A DNA stretch of 64,000 nt. Origin: Hevea brasiliensis. Lineage: Eukaryota; Streptophyta; Magnoliopsida; Malpighiales; Euphorbiaceae. Each line of letters begins with the position of its first letter. Position 1 is the first letter of the stretch. Positions 11,935 through 23,492 of the stretch are shown here, piece by piece. The stretch spans positions 54,352,773 to 54,416,772 of the forward strand of contig NC_079495.1 in NCBI RefSeq assembly GCF_030052815.1, written 5' to 3'. Position numbers and translations under genes: made by a program. The notes under the pieces are model-generated. The model ran no database searches, was not told the origin of the DNA, and saw only the letters and a list, made by a program, of their open reading frames with translations.

Positions 11935-13650
11935 ATGGAAGAGGGTGATCGTTCAGTCGATCAATCTATTGAGGCTGAGGTGCAAGGGGATGCCCCAGGC
12001 CTACAAAATGTCAGTGGTTCAGCAGCACCAGCCCCTGCAGTACCACAGTTTCCTACTCAGTTCGCTCAGCAGATGGCTGCAATATTCCAACAAATGGCTG
12101 GTAATGTGCCTACTCAAGTCCCAATACAGACACCAGTAGTACAACCACAATCTCCTACTAGGCAGTATGACAAATTGATGAAGTATGGGGCTACAGAGTT
12201 TAAGGGGACAGTAGATCCTCTAGAAGCTGAACAATGGTTAGAGAGGATGGATAGGGTATTCAAGAAATTGCATTGCACGAAGGAGCTCAGATTTGAATAC
12301 TCAGTATCTTTGCTACAGGGGGATGCTTATGACTGGTGGAAAACCATTCCCCACAGTGTGGTAGAACCTGTAGTGCTAACATGGAATGACTTTCTCAGGG
12401 AATTCAGATAGAAATATGTCCCTGATGCTTATGTAGACCAGAAGTTACAAGAATTCCTAAGTCTGAAACAAGGGAACAGATCAGTGGCTGAGTGTGAAAG
12501 AGAATTTTCCCGTCTGAGCCATTATGCATTGAGTTTACTTTCTACCAGCAGGGAGAGATGCAAGAGGTTTGAAACTGGCTTGAAGCCCAGTATCAGATTA
12601 CAAGTAGTCAGCTTCAAACACATTAACTTCTCTGAACTTAATTCTCAAGCTCTAGAGTTAGAAAGAATTGAGTCTGAAGCTGCTCCTGAGAAAAAGAAAT
12701 CAGAGAAGACAAAGAAAGAGGGAAAATATGTAGAACAGAGTTCCAGTGGTCCTACTGGAAAGAGGAAGAACTATGGGGGACACAGCAGAGGTGGCAAGAA
12801 ATCTGGTAGGGGAAGATATTCAGGACAGAAGCCTCCCCTATCTGGTCAGCAGAGTACCAGAGGTTCCTATCCTCCCCGCCAATGTGAGACATGTGGAAGA
12901 AATCATGGTGGGATCTGCTACAAGGCTATTGGAGCCTGTTATAACTGTGGAGGCACAGGACACTTTGCCAAGGACTGCACCAGTAGTCGCAGAGTTGGAC
13001 CACCTCCTACTACTGCAGAAGGGTCAGTTCAGAGCCCTGTCACCAGAAGTTCACAACCACCCAGCAGAGGTAGAGGCAGGGGTAGAGGTAGCCCAGCAGG
13101 CAGCCAAGGCACAGTGAAACAATTAGAGCAAGACAGTGCTCCAATCAGAATGTATGCAATGAGACAGAGGGAAGAGGCCGAGACATCTGATGTTATGGCT
13201 AGTACCTTCTCAACTTTTAATCAGAATGTGTTTGTGTTATTTGATCCGGGTTCTACCCATTCTTATGTGAGTGCTAGCATCATTGATTGCATTGCTATTC
13301 CATGTACAAAAATGGACTTTGAGGTGGTAGTAACAAGTCCGCTAGGACAGGAGGTCAGGGTTAATAGAATGTATAGAGATTGTCCTTTGGTGATCCAAGG
13401 ACACACTTTCCTGTCTGATTTCATTGAAATGCCCTTCAGAGATTATGATATCATCTTGGGCATGGATTGGTTAGCTAGGCAACATGCCATGATTGACTGT
13501 AGGCTGAAGACAGTCACTTTTGGTCTTCCTCAGTACAATGATGTGGTAATACATGGGGAGAGGCAGTTATTGCCATCAAACGTCATTTCGGCTGCACTAG
13601 CCAGAAAAATGATCAGAAAGGGTGTGAAGCCTACTTGGCACATGTGGTAG
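11935..13650 (+). pseudogene. gag and protease of element F, one stop and one frameshift
   Basis: The likely start is ATG 11935 (MEEGDRSV); the open frame extends upstream to 11893, but those residues are not gag-like. The order is an acidic N-terminus, a Gln/Pro-rich stretch, a capsid-like region (WLERMDRVFKKL, SLLQGDAYDWW), a basic Gly/Arg/Ser linker, a CCHC knuckle CYNCGGTGHFAKDC (12937-12978), a second Arg/Gly-rich stretch, then a retropepsin domain with FDPGSTHSY (catalytic Asp codon 13243) and ILGMDWLA. A single in-frame TAG at 12409-12411 splits capsid; the frame is otherwise unchanged from 11935 to 13650. Near 13621 one base is missing relative to D and G, so the frame ends at TAG 13648 and pol continues in another frame. 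Gag builds the virus-like particle; the protease would cut the polyprotein. Confidence 0.92.
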
Positions 13651-15581
13651 ACACCCAAGTGGGGAGTCCAGCATTGAAGGACATCCCTACAGTATATGAC
13701 TTTCCAGATGTGTTTCCTGATGAATTGCCAGGATTACCTCCGGAAAGAGAAGTGCAGTTTGAAATTAATGTTATACCTAGTGTGGATCCAATCTCCATAA
13801 TGCTATACAGAATGGCACCAGCAGAGTTGAAGGAGTTGAAGATACAATTGCTCATCCGCCCTAGTGTGTCACCTTGGGGAGCACCAGTGTTGTTTGTTAA
13901 GAAGAAGGATGGTACTCTCCGCTTATGTATAGATTACCGACAGTTGAATAAGGTGACAATAAAGAACAGATATCCATTGCCTCGCATTGATGATCTGTTT
14001 GATCAGTTGAAGGGTGCAGCTGTATTCTCCAAAATTGATTTGCGATCTGGTTATTATCAGTTGAAGGTGCAAGAGCAGAGTATTCCAAAAACTGCTTTCA
14101 GAACTCGGTATGGCCACTATGAGTTTCTAGTAATGCCATTCGGGTTAACAAATGCTCCAGCTGCTTTTATGGATCTGATGAACACTATCTTCAGACCATA
14201 TCTTGATCAATTTGTGGTGGTGTTTATTGATGACATTTTGATATATTCAAGGAATGCAGAGGAGCATGACAGACATCTGCGGATTGTACTACAGACTTTA
14301 AGGGAGAAACAGCTATACGCCAAATTGTCGAAATGTGAATTTTGGCTGAAAGAAATCTCCTTTTTGGGACATGTTGTGTCAGCTGAAGGGATCAAGGTAG
14401 ATTCCAGCAAGGTAGAAGCTATCCTTAATTGGAAGCCGCCCAGGAACATCACAGAAATTCGCAGTTTTCTGGGTCTAGCTGGATATTACCGTCGGTTTGT
14501 GAAGGGATTTTCTATGTTATCTTCTCCACTGACTAAGCTTCTTCGGAAAGATGTGAAATTTCAGTGGACAGATAAATGTCAGCAAAGTTTTGATGAGTTG
14601 AAGAGGTGTTTGACTGAAGCTCCAGTCCTCACTTTACCTACTCCGGGTAAAGAATACACAGTTTATAGTGATGCTTCTCACAATGGGCTAGGCTGTGTAC
14701 TGATGCAAGATCGGAATGTCATTGCTTATGCATCACGCCAGCTGAAACCGCATGAGAGGAACTACCCAACACATGATCTGGAGCTAGCAGCTATTGTTTT
14801 TGCTCTGAAGATCTGGAGACACTATTTGAATGGGGAGAAATGCTACATTTATACGGATCACAAGAGCTTGAAGTACTTAGGCACCCAGAAGGAATTAAAT
14901 TTGAGGCAGAGGAGATGGTTAGAACTCATCAAAGATTATGATTGCTTAATAGACTATCAGCCAGGGAAAGCAAATGTGGTGGCTGACGCCTTAAGTCGCA
15001 AGACTATGGCAAGTCTCAGAGTTTCTCCTTTGTCCATGGTATATGAATTGAAAGCACAGCATGCCAGTTTAGAGAATGATGATGAGGGACAGACAGTAGT
15101 TGCATGGCATATACAGCCAGTGTTGATTGATCAGATCAAAATGGCTGCTCAGAGTGATGAAAAATATCAGAAGCTACGGAAAGAAGTCCAGCAGGGCAAG
15201 AAACCTGAATTCTCTGTGAGAGATGATGGTTTATTGCTACATCAGGGCAGAATGTGCGTTCCTAGTGATGTGGAATTGAGACAGATCATTATGAAGGAAG
15301 CACATGAGTCTCCATTTGCTATGCACCCTGGTGGAACTAAAATGTACAGAGGGCTGAAAGAGCATTACTGGTGGATGGGCATGAAGAGGGATATAGCTGA
15401 GTTTGTTTCCAAATGCCTAACTTGTCAGCAAGTAAAGGCAGAACATCAAGTTCCAGCTGGTTTATTACATCCTTTGTCAGTACCAGAGTGGAAATGGGAA
15501 CGAATAACTATGGATTTTGTTACAGGACTTCCAAGGACACAGAGTAGTCATGATGCAGTATGGGTTATAGTTGATGATTGA
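13635..15581 (+). CDS. pol of element F: reverse transcriptase, RNase H, N-terminal integrase (648-residue open block)
   Basis: This is the longest open frame in the window. The annotated Met is only the first in frame; the block is really a continuation of the gag-pol polyprotein. Domains: linker ([18 protein letters not shown]), reverse transcriptase with [37 protein letters not shown] and the catalytic FIDD (14223-14234); RNase H with [11 protein letters not shown] (Asp codon 14670), DLELAA and TDHKSLKYL; the integrase zinc-binding H-H-C-C region (about 15301-15430); then the first catalytic Asp in MDFVTGLP (15513). Near 13849 eight codons present in D and G are missing in frame, just before the VSPWGAP motif. 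That may impair the enzyme although the catalytic residues remain. A TGA at 15579 ends the block inside the integrase core. Confidence 0.93.
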   Translation: MAHVVDTQVGSPALKDIPTVYDFPDVFPDELPGLPPEREVQFEINVIPSVDPISIMLYRMAPAELKELKIQLLIRPSVSPWGAPVLFVKKKDGTLRLCIDYRQLNKVTIKNRYPLPRIDDLFDQLKGAAVFSKIDLRSGYYQLKVQEQSIPKTAFRTRYGHYEFLVMPFGLTNAPAAFMDLMNTIFRPYLDQFVVVFIDDILIYSRNAEEHDRHLRIVLQTLREKQLYAKLSKCEFWLKEISFLGHVVSAEGIKVDSSKVEAILNWKPPRNITEIRSFLGLAGYYRRFVKGFSMLSSPLTKLLRKDVKFQWTDKCQQSFDELKRCLTEAPVLTLPTPGKEYTVYSDASHNGLGCVLMQDRNVIAYASRQLKPHERNYPTHDLELAAIVFALKIWRHYLNGEKCYIYTDHKSLKYLGTQKELNLRQRRWLELIKDYDCLIDYQPGKANVVADALSRKTMASLRVSPLSMVYELKAQHASLENDDEGQTVVAWHIQPVLIDQIKMAAQSDEKYQKLRKEVQQGKKPEFSVRDDGLLLHQGRMCVPSDVELRQIIMKEAHESPFAMHPGGTKMYRGLKEHYWWMGMKRDIAEFVSKCLTCQQVKAEHQVPAGLLHPLSVPEWKWERITMDFVTGLPRTQSSHDAVWVIVDD

Positions 15582-15784
15582 CCAAGTCCGCTCACTTTTT
15601 GCGATTCGAATGGACTATAGCACGGAAAGATTGGCGGATTGTACATATATGAGATTGTAAAATTGCATGGAGTGCGAGAATCAATTGTGTCCGAGATCCT
15701 AGGTTCAATTCTAGATTCTGGGGTAGTCTTTAGAGAGCCCTTGGATCTAGATTGAACTTGACAAAGACATTCCACCCATGACGG
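15582..15784 (+). pseudogene. Integrase core of element F, frameshifted remnant
   Basis: About 200 bases between two open blocks still align piecewise with integrase in D (29621 onward), in changing frames with TAG and TGA codons. Near 15690 four bases are missing where D encodes the second catalytic acidic position of the DDE triad. The gap removes that codon and shifts the frame. Strand transfer by this copy should therefore be dead. Confidence 0.75.
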
Positions 15785-16546
15785 ATGGCGATCACCGAGA
15801 GGGTTATTCAGATATTGGAGGATATGCTACGGGCTTGTGTGATTGAATTTGAAGGTAGTTGGGATACACACTTGCCTTTGATTGAGTTTGCTTATAACAA
15901 CAGCTACCAATCAAGCATTGGGATGCCTCCATATGAAGCATTGTATGGCAGGAAGTGCAGAACTCCCTTATGTTGGGATGAAGTAGGTGAAAGGAAAATG
16001 ATTGGGCTAGAAATTATTCAGCAGACAGAGGAAAAGATCAGATTGATTAGAGATAGACTCAAGGCTGCATCAGATCGTCAGAAGTCCTATGTTGATCTGA
16101 AAAGAAGAGATATTGAATATGCAATGGGTGATAAGGTATTCCTCAAAGTTTCTCCTTGGAAGAGGATTATGAGATTTGGCAGAAAGGGGAAACTGAGTCC
16201 TCGTTTCATTGGACCATATGAGGTTCTGGAAAGAGTGGGTCCTTTGGCATATCGGTTGGCATTACCTCCAGAGCTAGCAAGGATACACAGTGTCTTCCAT
16301 GTGTCCATGTTAAGGAGGTACAGATCTGACCCATCTCATGTACTGTCAGTTGAAGAGATTGAGGTAAATCCAGACCTCTCATATGATGAAGAACCCATAA
16401 AAATTCTGGCATATGAGGTGAAGCAGCTGAGGAACAAACAGATACACCTGGTTAAAGTGCTATGGAACCATCATTCAGGCCAGGAAGCTACTTGGGAACG
16501 TGAAGAGGATATGAGGAGACAGCACCCACAACTGTTTAGAGACTAA
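15785..16546 (+). CDS. Integrase C-terminus and chromodomain of element F (253-residue open block)
   Basis: The block starts in integrase just at the third catalytic residue (Glu of ITERVIQILE), continues through FAYNNSYQSSIGMPPYEALYGR, the GPY/F-type segment GPYEVLERVGPLAYRL and HSVFHVSMLRRY, and ends in a chromodomain (about residues 203-250: ILAYEVKQLRNKQ, VKVLWNHH, EATWEREEDMR). Chromodomains of this type are the hallmark of chromoviruses and are thought to steer integration to heterochromatin through histone marks. The first Met is incidental; the region is joined to upstream pol by broken sequence. The stop at 16544 is the natural end of pol, 33 bases before the polypurine tract. Confidence 0.92.
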   Translation: MAITERVIQILEDMLRACVIEFEGSWDTHLPLIEFAYNNSYQSSIGMPPYEALYGRKCRTPLCWDEVGERKMIGLEIIQQTEEKIRLIRDRLKAASDRQKSYVDLKRRDIEYAMGDKVFLKVSPWKRIMRFGRKGKLSPRFIGPYEVLERVGPLAYRLALPPELARIHSVFHVSMLRRYRSDPSHVLSVEEIEVNPDLSYDEEPIKILAYEVKQLRNKQIHLVKVLWNHHSGQEATWEREEDMRRQHPQLFRD

Positions 16547-16578
16547 TGCCAGGTAAAATTTCGAGATGAAATTTATTT

Positions 16579-16592
16579 AAGGGGGGGAGAAT
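16579..16592 (+). promoter_or_regulatory. Polypurine tract of F
   Basis: AAGGGGGGGAGAAT lies directly against the 3' LTR start TGTAAC. It primes plus-strand synthesis. Confidence 0.9.
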
Positions 16593-19500
16593 TGTAACAC
16601 CCCTATGTTCGGTAGTGCGTTCTACTGTTCCGGTGACCAGTGTTGCCCGGACAGCTAGGATGCCTAGAACTACACTTCGTTATGAGTGAGGAAACATAAA
16701 ATAATGAAAAACAAGAAAATAAAATACAAGAAAAACAAAGGAAAAATAATAGCAAAGAAATGTAGCCAAGTTAAGCGAGTCGAGAACCCTAGCGATGAGT
16801 GACCGCACCGGGAAGTTATGGCGTGGACCATTGACTAGCCCTGGACTGCGGGGAACCCTGAAAAATATTTTTAGGACTCCAATAAATAATTATTGAAGTA
16901 GAAATATCATTAGAAATATCAAAGAAAAATTAAATAATTAGTACAAAGAAAAGTGAGAAATCGAAAAACAGACAAAACCCGGTGTTACCGAAAAATCGGG
17001 AATGTAACCCGAACAGGGGCATTATGGTCATTTGACATCCCGAATTGTCTTTTGACCTAAATTTCCATAAAAAAATAAATAATATTACACTTAGAAAATA
17101 AAATGAAAAATTAATTTGGTGGTACTTAAAGTAAATAACAAAAATTAAGAGTTTAATGTGGAATAAGTGGAAATTAAACTTATTATATGATTTAAATTAA
17201 GTAAGTGGGCCACTAAGGATTTTAATATGGATTAAAAATAAGCATAAGTGGGCAGATTACTCCCACTCAAGCATCATCTCCTTCATTTTCTCAACCTTGC
17301 CGAAATGGAAAGCTAGGGAAAACTGCATAGCCATTTTGCATGAGCTTGATCCATTCCCTCATTTCACTTCTAATCACCTAAGTTTCTTCATTAAGTTTTA
17401 TCCCCACTTCACAAGGAAGAAGTAGATACCAATATCAAGAGGTTTAGTGAAGGTTTAGCAAGTCCCAACCAAAGGTAAGTTTGTATTTTTGAATATTGCT
17501 TTGTTAAAGTTTGTATACATGTTATGGGTGTTTGCTTTGTGAAGGAAATTTTAAGTTTTGAGGAGTTCTTGATATATTAATTTTGGACAGCCATGGAGTT
17601 GTATGTTTAATGAAATATTCATACATATATTTGATGAGAAATTATGTGGATTAGGGTGATTTAATGTCCTAGTAAATTATTCCACATGTATATGGTGATT
17701 GTGCACTTGGAATGGAAATTGATGAATTGTAGGACACTTTGGCATTGTGGAACAATTCGGCAGCCTTGGGACTCTTTGATGAATGCATGAATTCATGAAG
17801 ATATTGGCAGAATTATGACATTGAGGATTGATGGATATGTATATAAATTAGTGGTGTAAAGTGTATGTGATAATGAGTAGTGTTTATGTGTATATGTGGT
17901 TATAATTGGACTTTGTAAATTAGAGTTTTATTTGGTGTGTTAAGGATGTTTGTAATATGCCAAAATGACTTTAAGTTAAGGTGGTATATGGTTTTGGTAA
18001 TGTACCAAAACAGAATGGGTAAGAGAGATGGACTTAGAGTAAGGTAAATGTGTAATTGATACATGTTTGTGCAAATGTAATTGAGGACAGCCTACATTTT
18101 AGCCCATAACTTTAAATGTGTAACTCCAATTGGTATGAGACTAATTGAAGGTGAAACTAGGCACAAAATGTGCCAACTTTCATTGAGAAAGCATACCAAA
18201 ATTCTGCTTGTAAGGTGGCATAGCATAAAAAAAATGACCAATTCGGATTAAGTGCAAGTGAAACCTAAAAATTGACCATTTGGACAGTAGTTAGTGTTTA
18301 GGCCATAACTCACTCAAAACTGGTCCAATTTACCTGAAATTTTAACCATGAATAGTTAAGACCCATACCTACAAGTCTTATGAAGATACCAAAGCCCAAA
18401 AATGACCATAAGCAAGTCAAACAGCTTGCACAAGTTCGGGTCCAAAAACTGGCCGAACCAAAGTTGACCAAATTGACCTAAAATGACCTAATTTGATGCC
18501 ATTTGACCAGCAATAGTAAAATGACCATAACTTGGTCTACACAACTCAGAATGACCTAAAATTTTGCCCCGCGTTCCATAAGACATAGATCTACAAGTTT
18601 GTAGTTTTGACCAAAAACTGAAAACCGAGGGAACTAGGTCGTCCGGCTAGGTCAAACTAGTATACCGGAATACAACAATTTGCAATAAAATGCACTAAAC
18701 AAGGAAATGAAATTGGTAACGTGTACCAACCCTAAAACACTATCGAATGTGACATATTAGTGACACTAAAACCTAATTTACCTAGAACACATCGAGGGTC
18801 GGTATATTAGATGATTAAGCAAATAATAGCTTTCAGTGAATTATTTGTCAAACATTATCGATAGAGGCAGTTTAATTTAGTACTGAAACACTTCAAATTG
18901 TGTTTCTCAGTTAGTAAAGACTCAGAGAAAGGAAAGAAAACACTGAGTCCAGACCAGGAGACAATTATCAGAGGTTTGTGCACAACAACTATTTCTTTTG
19001 AATTATTTTCAATTGAAATAAATTATGACTATTTGTACATTATTGTTTTAAATTATGGAAATGTGTTTGAATGGATATTTATTGCTTGAAAAGCACTGTA
19101 AATGGTTTGAAATTGTGAGAAATTGTTTGAATGATATTGATGGATACTTATTGATTGAAAAGTATTGGAAATTGTTTGAAACCATAGCTATCATGTATAT
19201 TGATTGTATTCCTCACTAGCTTGTCTAGTGGGATGAATTGAATTCCCTCTCTGGCTGAAGTGTTGAGGTGTGTGCCTGTTGAGGACGAATTGGAAGAGTA
19301 CTCATATTTTTGCTCGCTAGCTATGTTATTCCTCATTAGTCATTGACTTTTGGGACGAATTAAATACCTCATTAGCCATCGGCTTTTGGGACGAATTGAA
19401 CTTTTGAACATGATTAAGCTGTGTGTGATTTATTGATTTGTATTATGAGATTGTGAAATGGAATTAAATCCTTATTGACATTCACTGTTTCTTTTGAAGT

Positions 19501-20293
19501 TAAATATGTTTTGATCTCTGAGATTTATTGTGATATTGTGTTAAATTCCTTCTGACACTCATTGTCTTGAATTTAACTATGATTTTACATATCCATCATT
19601 TAAATGATTTATGAACTGTGATTTAAGTTGTATTTGGTTAATGTTGTGCACCACTGAGACATTGTCTCAGCGATAACTTTTTATTGCTGTCGCAGGTAGA
19701 CAGACAGACAGGGCAGCAGACTAGGCTGCTAGTACCTCCAGCGAGAGATTTTCGGGTATAATGAGTATACCACATTTTGCATTTTGTACTGTAATGTATG
19801 ACCACTGTATGTACATATTGTTTTGGTTTTGAGCAGTTGTAAATTCAAATTGTACCTTGAAGTTGTAAAATAATTATGAGTTATTTTGGTTGGTAAAAAT
19901 TGTATTATATTTCTTGTATCACAATCTTTGAAAAATCACTGTGGATTTGAGTTGATAAATATGTTGTGTTGAGAAATATATTGGAGTTGAGATTTGGAAA
20001 AATATTGAAGTGCTTTTTATAGGTTTTCTGAAGGACTATTTTATCCAAAATACAGATGGCACTCTGCTAAAATTTTTACAGAAATTCCAAATAATTCAAA
20101 TGTATTAGTTCTATCACTTCAGTTCAAAAAGGTTTTTAACACCTGTAAATAGTGCTCACCACTGTAAAAGAAGTAAGAAAAGTTTTTAAAATCCCTTGTA
20201 GTGTATTTAATGGGTTATCAGTAGACGGAGTTGGTAATTCATTAGGTATACTACGGGATCATGTTATGCCTTACAGAGGGGTAGGGTGTGACA
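16593..20293 (+). mobile_element. 3' LTR of element F
   Basis: At 3701 bp this is the fuller LTR of F. It starts TGTAACACCCCTA and ends GGGTGTGACA. It keeps a consensus donor-like AAAG|GTAAGT (GT at 17475) inside sequence missing from the 5' LTR, the W-box cluster, the 17-nt palindrome at 19654-19670 and TGTCGCAG|GT with AG ending at 19695. The short open frame 18898-19089 recurs at 10353-10544 simply because it is LTR sequence, and it has no recognisable domain. Confidence 0.93.
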
Positions 20294-20298
20294 TGTCT

Positions 20299-22072
20299 AG
20301 TTACATTTCTTTTTTTTTTTAATCACTCCATTTGAAGTTTGTAGCTCAAGTTATGGCCTAAACAACATAACTGGCCGAATTGCAAATTTTCCAGATTTTC
20401 TGGATAGAACCAAATCTATAGTGTTTTGTACACTGACTACAGGTCAATTTTTGAACATGTTATGATCAAAATTTGGGTTTGGTTTCTTCATGAAAGTTGT
20501 AAGCCTATGTCTCAGCTATCTGCTGGTAAAATTTCAAGTCAATTGGATCTTTCTACACTGAGTTATGACTAAATGAATAAATACTATTTATTTGGTCATT
20601 TTGCCCATGCAGAATGCAAGTCACCCAAATTAGGGTAATTTTAAAGTCAATTTGGTTTGGTTTTCTGGGCAGGTTTTCTTCACCAAAGTTGTGCCATTAT
20701 GTGTCTAGTTTCATGTGCAATTGGCATTGCACCAATTGAACCTATATAACTCCATTTATAGCTGCCCAAACCTGCTGGACTCACACCTAGTCCTGTAGGT
20801 CACCAAGGGCAACCTACCTAAACTCAACTCCATTATCCTTACTCACTTCAATTCCTTCTCACACAAAATCAAATGGTCACTAATTGATCATTACAATGTT
20901 AACATACCATTGCATAAGCAAAACTCTAATTTTTCACAAATCCTAATTTCCAAAGTGCCCATTTCATGCTATCCATGCCATCTAACACATCCAACACACA
21001 TAATTCAACATCTAACTCAAGTTTTCTCATCACAAACCACTTCTAAACAATTCAATTCATATAAATCAACAAATCTCATCCTTCTCCCATGGCTGCAGAT
21101 TTTCTTGGTGTTCATACTCATGTATTTTATTTCAATTCCTTACAATTTCTTACTCAATTTAAACCTCTAATATGTAATAAAGAGTGAGAGATATGAAAAT
21201 AAGCACTAACTTCAAATAGCAAGATTCTAAGTCTTCTAATTCTTCAACTCCTCCTCTTCTTTTTGCCTCTAGTCACTTTAGCTAGGTTAGATATCAAGTT
21301 TTTGTGTTTGGAGGTTGGGAAAATATGGAAGATTTTGATGGGAAAATGAAGCTTAAAGAAACATTAATGGAGGAAATTTTCAGGAAGTGGTTCAGCCATG
21401 AGATGAAAGTGGAAGAAGAATACCAAAATTTTTCTCTTTTAATCCCATTTTATCTCTTTAAATGTGTGTGTCATATGGTAATTGGTTAGTAAGCTTTTAT
21501 TGCATCATCTTTACATGTGCATGATGTCATAAATGTTATTTTTATTTTATTTCCTTTTCTTTTCTTTTCTACTCATTTTCAATTTAATTTCTAGCAATAT
21601 TTATTCATATTTTATTTCATAATAATTTTTTACTTAATTGGACAAGTCGGTTAAAAATATTTCTGAAGGCAAAATGACCAAAATGCCCTTCATTTTTCTT
21701 AACTAACTAAAATTGTCTATAACGATCTAAAAATTTTTCTAACCATTTTCTTAGCATTCTAATGTCATCGAAACCTCAATTACTCTTCTCTGGAGTCCTA
21801 AAAATTATTTTATGAATTTTCTCTTGGGTTTAGGGCTCCTAGCTGCGAAGACCGCAATTTCCCACTAGGTTACCCATCGCTAGGGCACCGGCTCATTAAA
21901 CTTGGTTGTATTTTATTTTTAAAATTTTTCCCAAATTTTTCTTTTTATTATTTGAGTTAATTATGGCTCCTCACTTTAGTCTAAATATTTTTCCAGACGT
22001 TCTAGCTGTCCGAATCGACACTAGTCACCGGAACAGTAAAATGTACAAAATGGCTATAATGAGGGTGTTACA
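20299..22072 (-). mobile_element. 3' LTR of element C, proximal part
   Basis: It continues the LTR broken at 8705 and ends GAGGGTGTTACA, which is the minus-strand start TGTAACACCCTC. It matches 23890-25663 closely. It carries antisense GGTTACCCATCGC (21868-21880) and a donor-like ACTAAC (21205-21210, antisense). The open frames here (20910-21170, 21304-21489, 21906-22097) reappear in the other LTR and are not genes. Confidence 0.9.
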
Positions 22073-22086
22073 ACTCTTCCCCTCGA
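22073..22086 (-). promoter_or_regulatory. Polypurine tract of C
   Basis: On the minus strand the sequence ends GAGGGGAAGAGT against the LTR start TGTAAC. It is the plus-strand primer of element C and matches the tract of D (35099-35111). Confidence 0.82.
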
Positions 22087-23365
22087 AATTTACCTGACTT
22101 AAGTAATCGTGGAGTTGCTACCTCCTTGTTTCTTCACTTCGTTGTATCGCCTCATCAGTGTCTGGGTTTGGCTCCTCCTAAGCTTCCATAGCATATACCT
22201 GTGGTGCCACCCTGACTTCGGGCATTTCAACTGTCTCAGAAATAATCTTCTGTGAAATGTCAGTCATTTCTGCTCTACCCAATCTTTTACCCCTTTGAAA
22301 TGTAGGGGTGGGTCTATCAACTTGTACTGGAGCTATTGAACCACTCCTCTAAGGGCAATCTCTTATGAAATGATCCGTAGCCCCACACTTGAAACACTCT
22401 CTAGTTAACAGTCGACACTCCCCTCTGTGTCTCCTACCATAGTGCATACATTCAGGCACTGGCTCTGATCCCCCTATTATTGTGCCCAGGGAGCTAGCTA
22501 TAGATATCCCAATCTGGCCTCTCTGGCCCTGTATCTGATCTTATGAACCAGAACCCTTAAGCTTCTTACTATCAGTCGGTATAATTTACTATCTTGGTCC
22601 AAATTCCCCCTTACGCTGCCTATCTTTCCTATTCTGTTCACTTACATTGACTCTTTCCACTTTCAGTGCGACTTCAACTAATTTTGCGAAGTCCGTAATC
22701 CCCAAGGTAGTGATCATTGTTTTAAAGTTGCCATTTAGCCCCTCTTCAAACCTTCTGCACCTCTCTACTTCTGTGGGGACTATCTCTCTTCCGTAATCTC
22801 TTAGTCTGATAAACTCCTTCTCATACTCCGCTATTGATAGCTGTCTCTGCCTCAGGTTAATGAATTCTTTCCTCTTGTTTTCTAGGTACACACTTCCTAC
22901 ATACTTCTTCTTAAATTCAGCAAGGAAGAAATCCCAAGTTATCAACTTTGGCCGGACTTCACTAGGTACGGTGTCCCACCACTGATAGACATCATCTTGA
23001 AGTAGGGACACAACAACCTCCAAGTTTTGCTCTAGGGTGCAATGCAGTTGCTTCAATACCCTTATGGTGCGGTCTAGCCAATTCTTAGCCGCTACCGAGT
23101 CATCTTCTTTCTTACCAATGAAGTCCACAGCCCCAAATTTTCTCAGTTTTTCTAGATGGGATTTCTGTTATGGAGGTGGTGGTGGTGGCATAACCCCAAC
23201 CATCTGTCTGAAAAATTCAGCCATTTGTTGAAATATAGCCCGTGGAGGCTATGCAGGCACTGCTGGTGCCGGTGGAACAGGTTCTCCCTGGCCCCTAGTC
23301 TCAGCTGCAGATGGAGCACGACTCTCCACTTCATCATCTAGTGCTCTCTGTGACATGGGGTCCAT
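22087..23365 (-). pseudogene. gag of element C, antisense, fused to the tail of pol
   Basis: ATG at 23365 (minus strand) opens a gag like those of D and G. The long open stretch 22589-23128 covers the capsid-like region (KNWLDRTIRVLKQLH, VVSLLQDDVYQWWD, SIAEYEKEF, GREIVPTEVERC). A CCHC knuckle follows at 22355-22396. Upstream of the capsid region there are at least two in-frame stops near 23250 and 23170. After the knuckle the match to gag of D and G runs to the point before their protease, then passes at once into a few residues resembling the end of the chromodomain (SEETRR), with no protease, RT, RNase H or integrase between. The protein could package RNA, but any copying would need enzymes from another element. 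Confidence 0.88.
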
Positions 23366-23475
23366 ATCCTAATCAAAATAAGAAAGATAAATAGATCTGC
23401 ATTAGTGTCACCTCGACTCTTACAAATGCAATGCATGGTATGGACTCGATCTAGACCCAGAAACGCCTAAACCAT

Positions 23476-23487
23476 GCTCTGATACCA
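23476..23487 (-). promoter_or_regulatory. Primer-binding site of C (initiator tRNA-Met)
   Basis: GCTCTGATACCA is the reverse complement of TGGTATCAGAGC, five bases inside the internal side of the 5' LTR. It is unmutated. Confidence 0.88.
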
Positions 23488-23492
23488 CTAAA

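Larger units (their letters stand above)
8706..20293 (+). mobile_element. Element F: nearly complete Ty3/gypsy chromovirus with long LTRs
   Basis: This is the youngest and most complete element: 5' LTR 8706-11745, primer-binding site, gag-pol 11935-16546, polypurine tract and 3' LTR 16593-20293. The flanks are TGTCA (8701-8705) and TGTCT (20294-20298), a 5-bp duplication with one change. Over the first 350 or so aligned LTR bases I count about six differences, nearly all transitions. Domain order (gag, protease, RT, RNase H, integrase, chromodomain), the tRNA-iMet primer site and multi-kilobase LTRs fit the Tekay/Del chromovirus clade. Frameshifts and a stop make it unlikely to be autonomous. 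Confidence 0.93.

Noticed and set aside
10353..19089. A 63-residue frame present twice (10353-10544 and 18898-19089) as a conserved small protein
   Set aside because: The repetition is explained by the LTR pair of F; the frame is not kept in other LTR-B copies.
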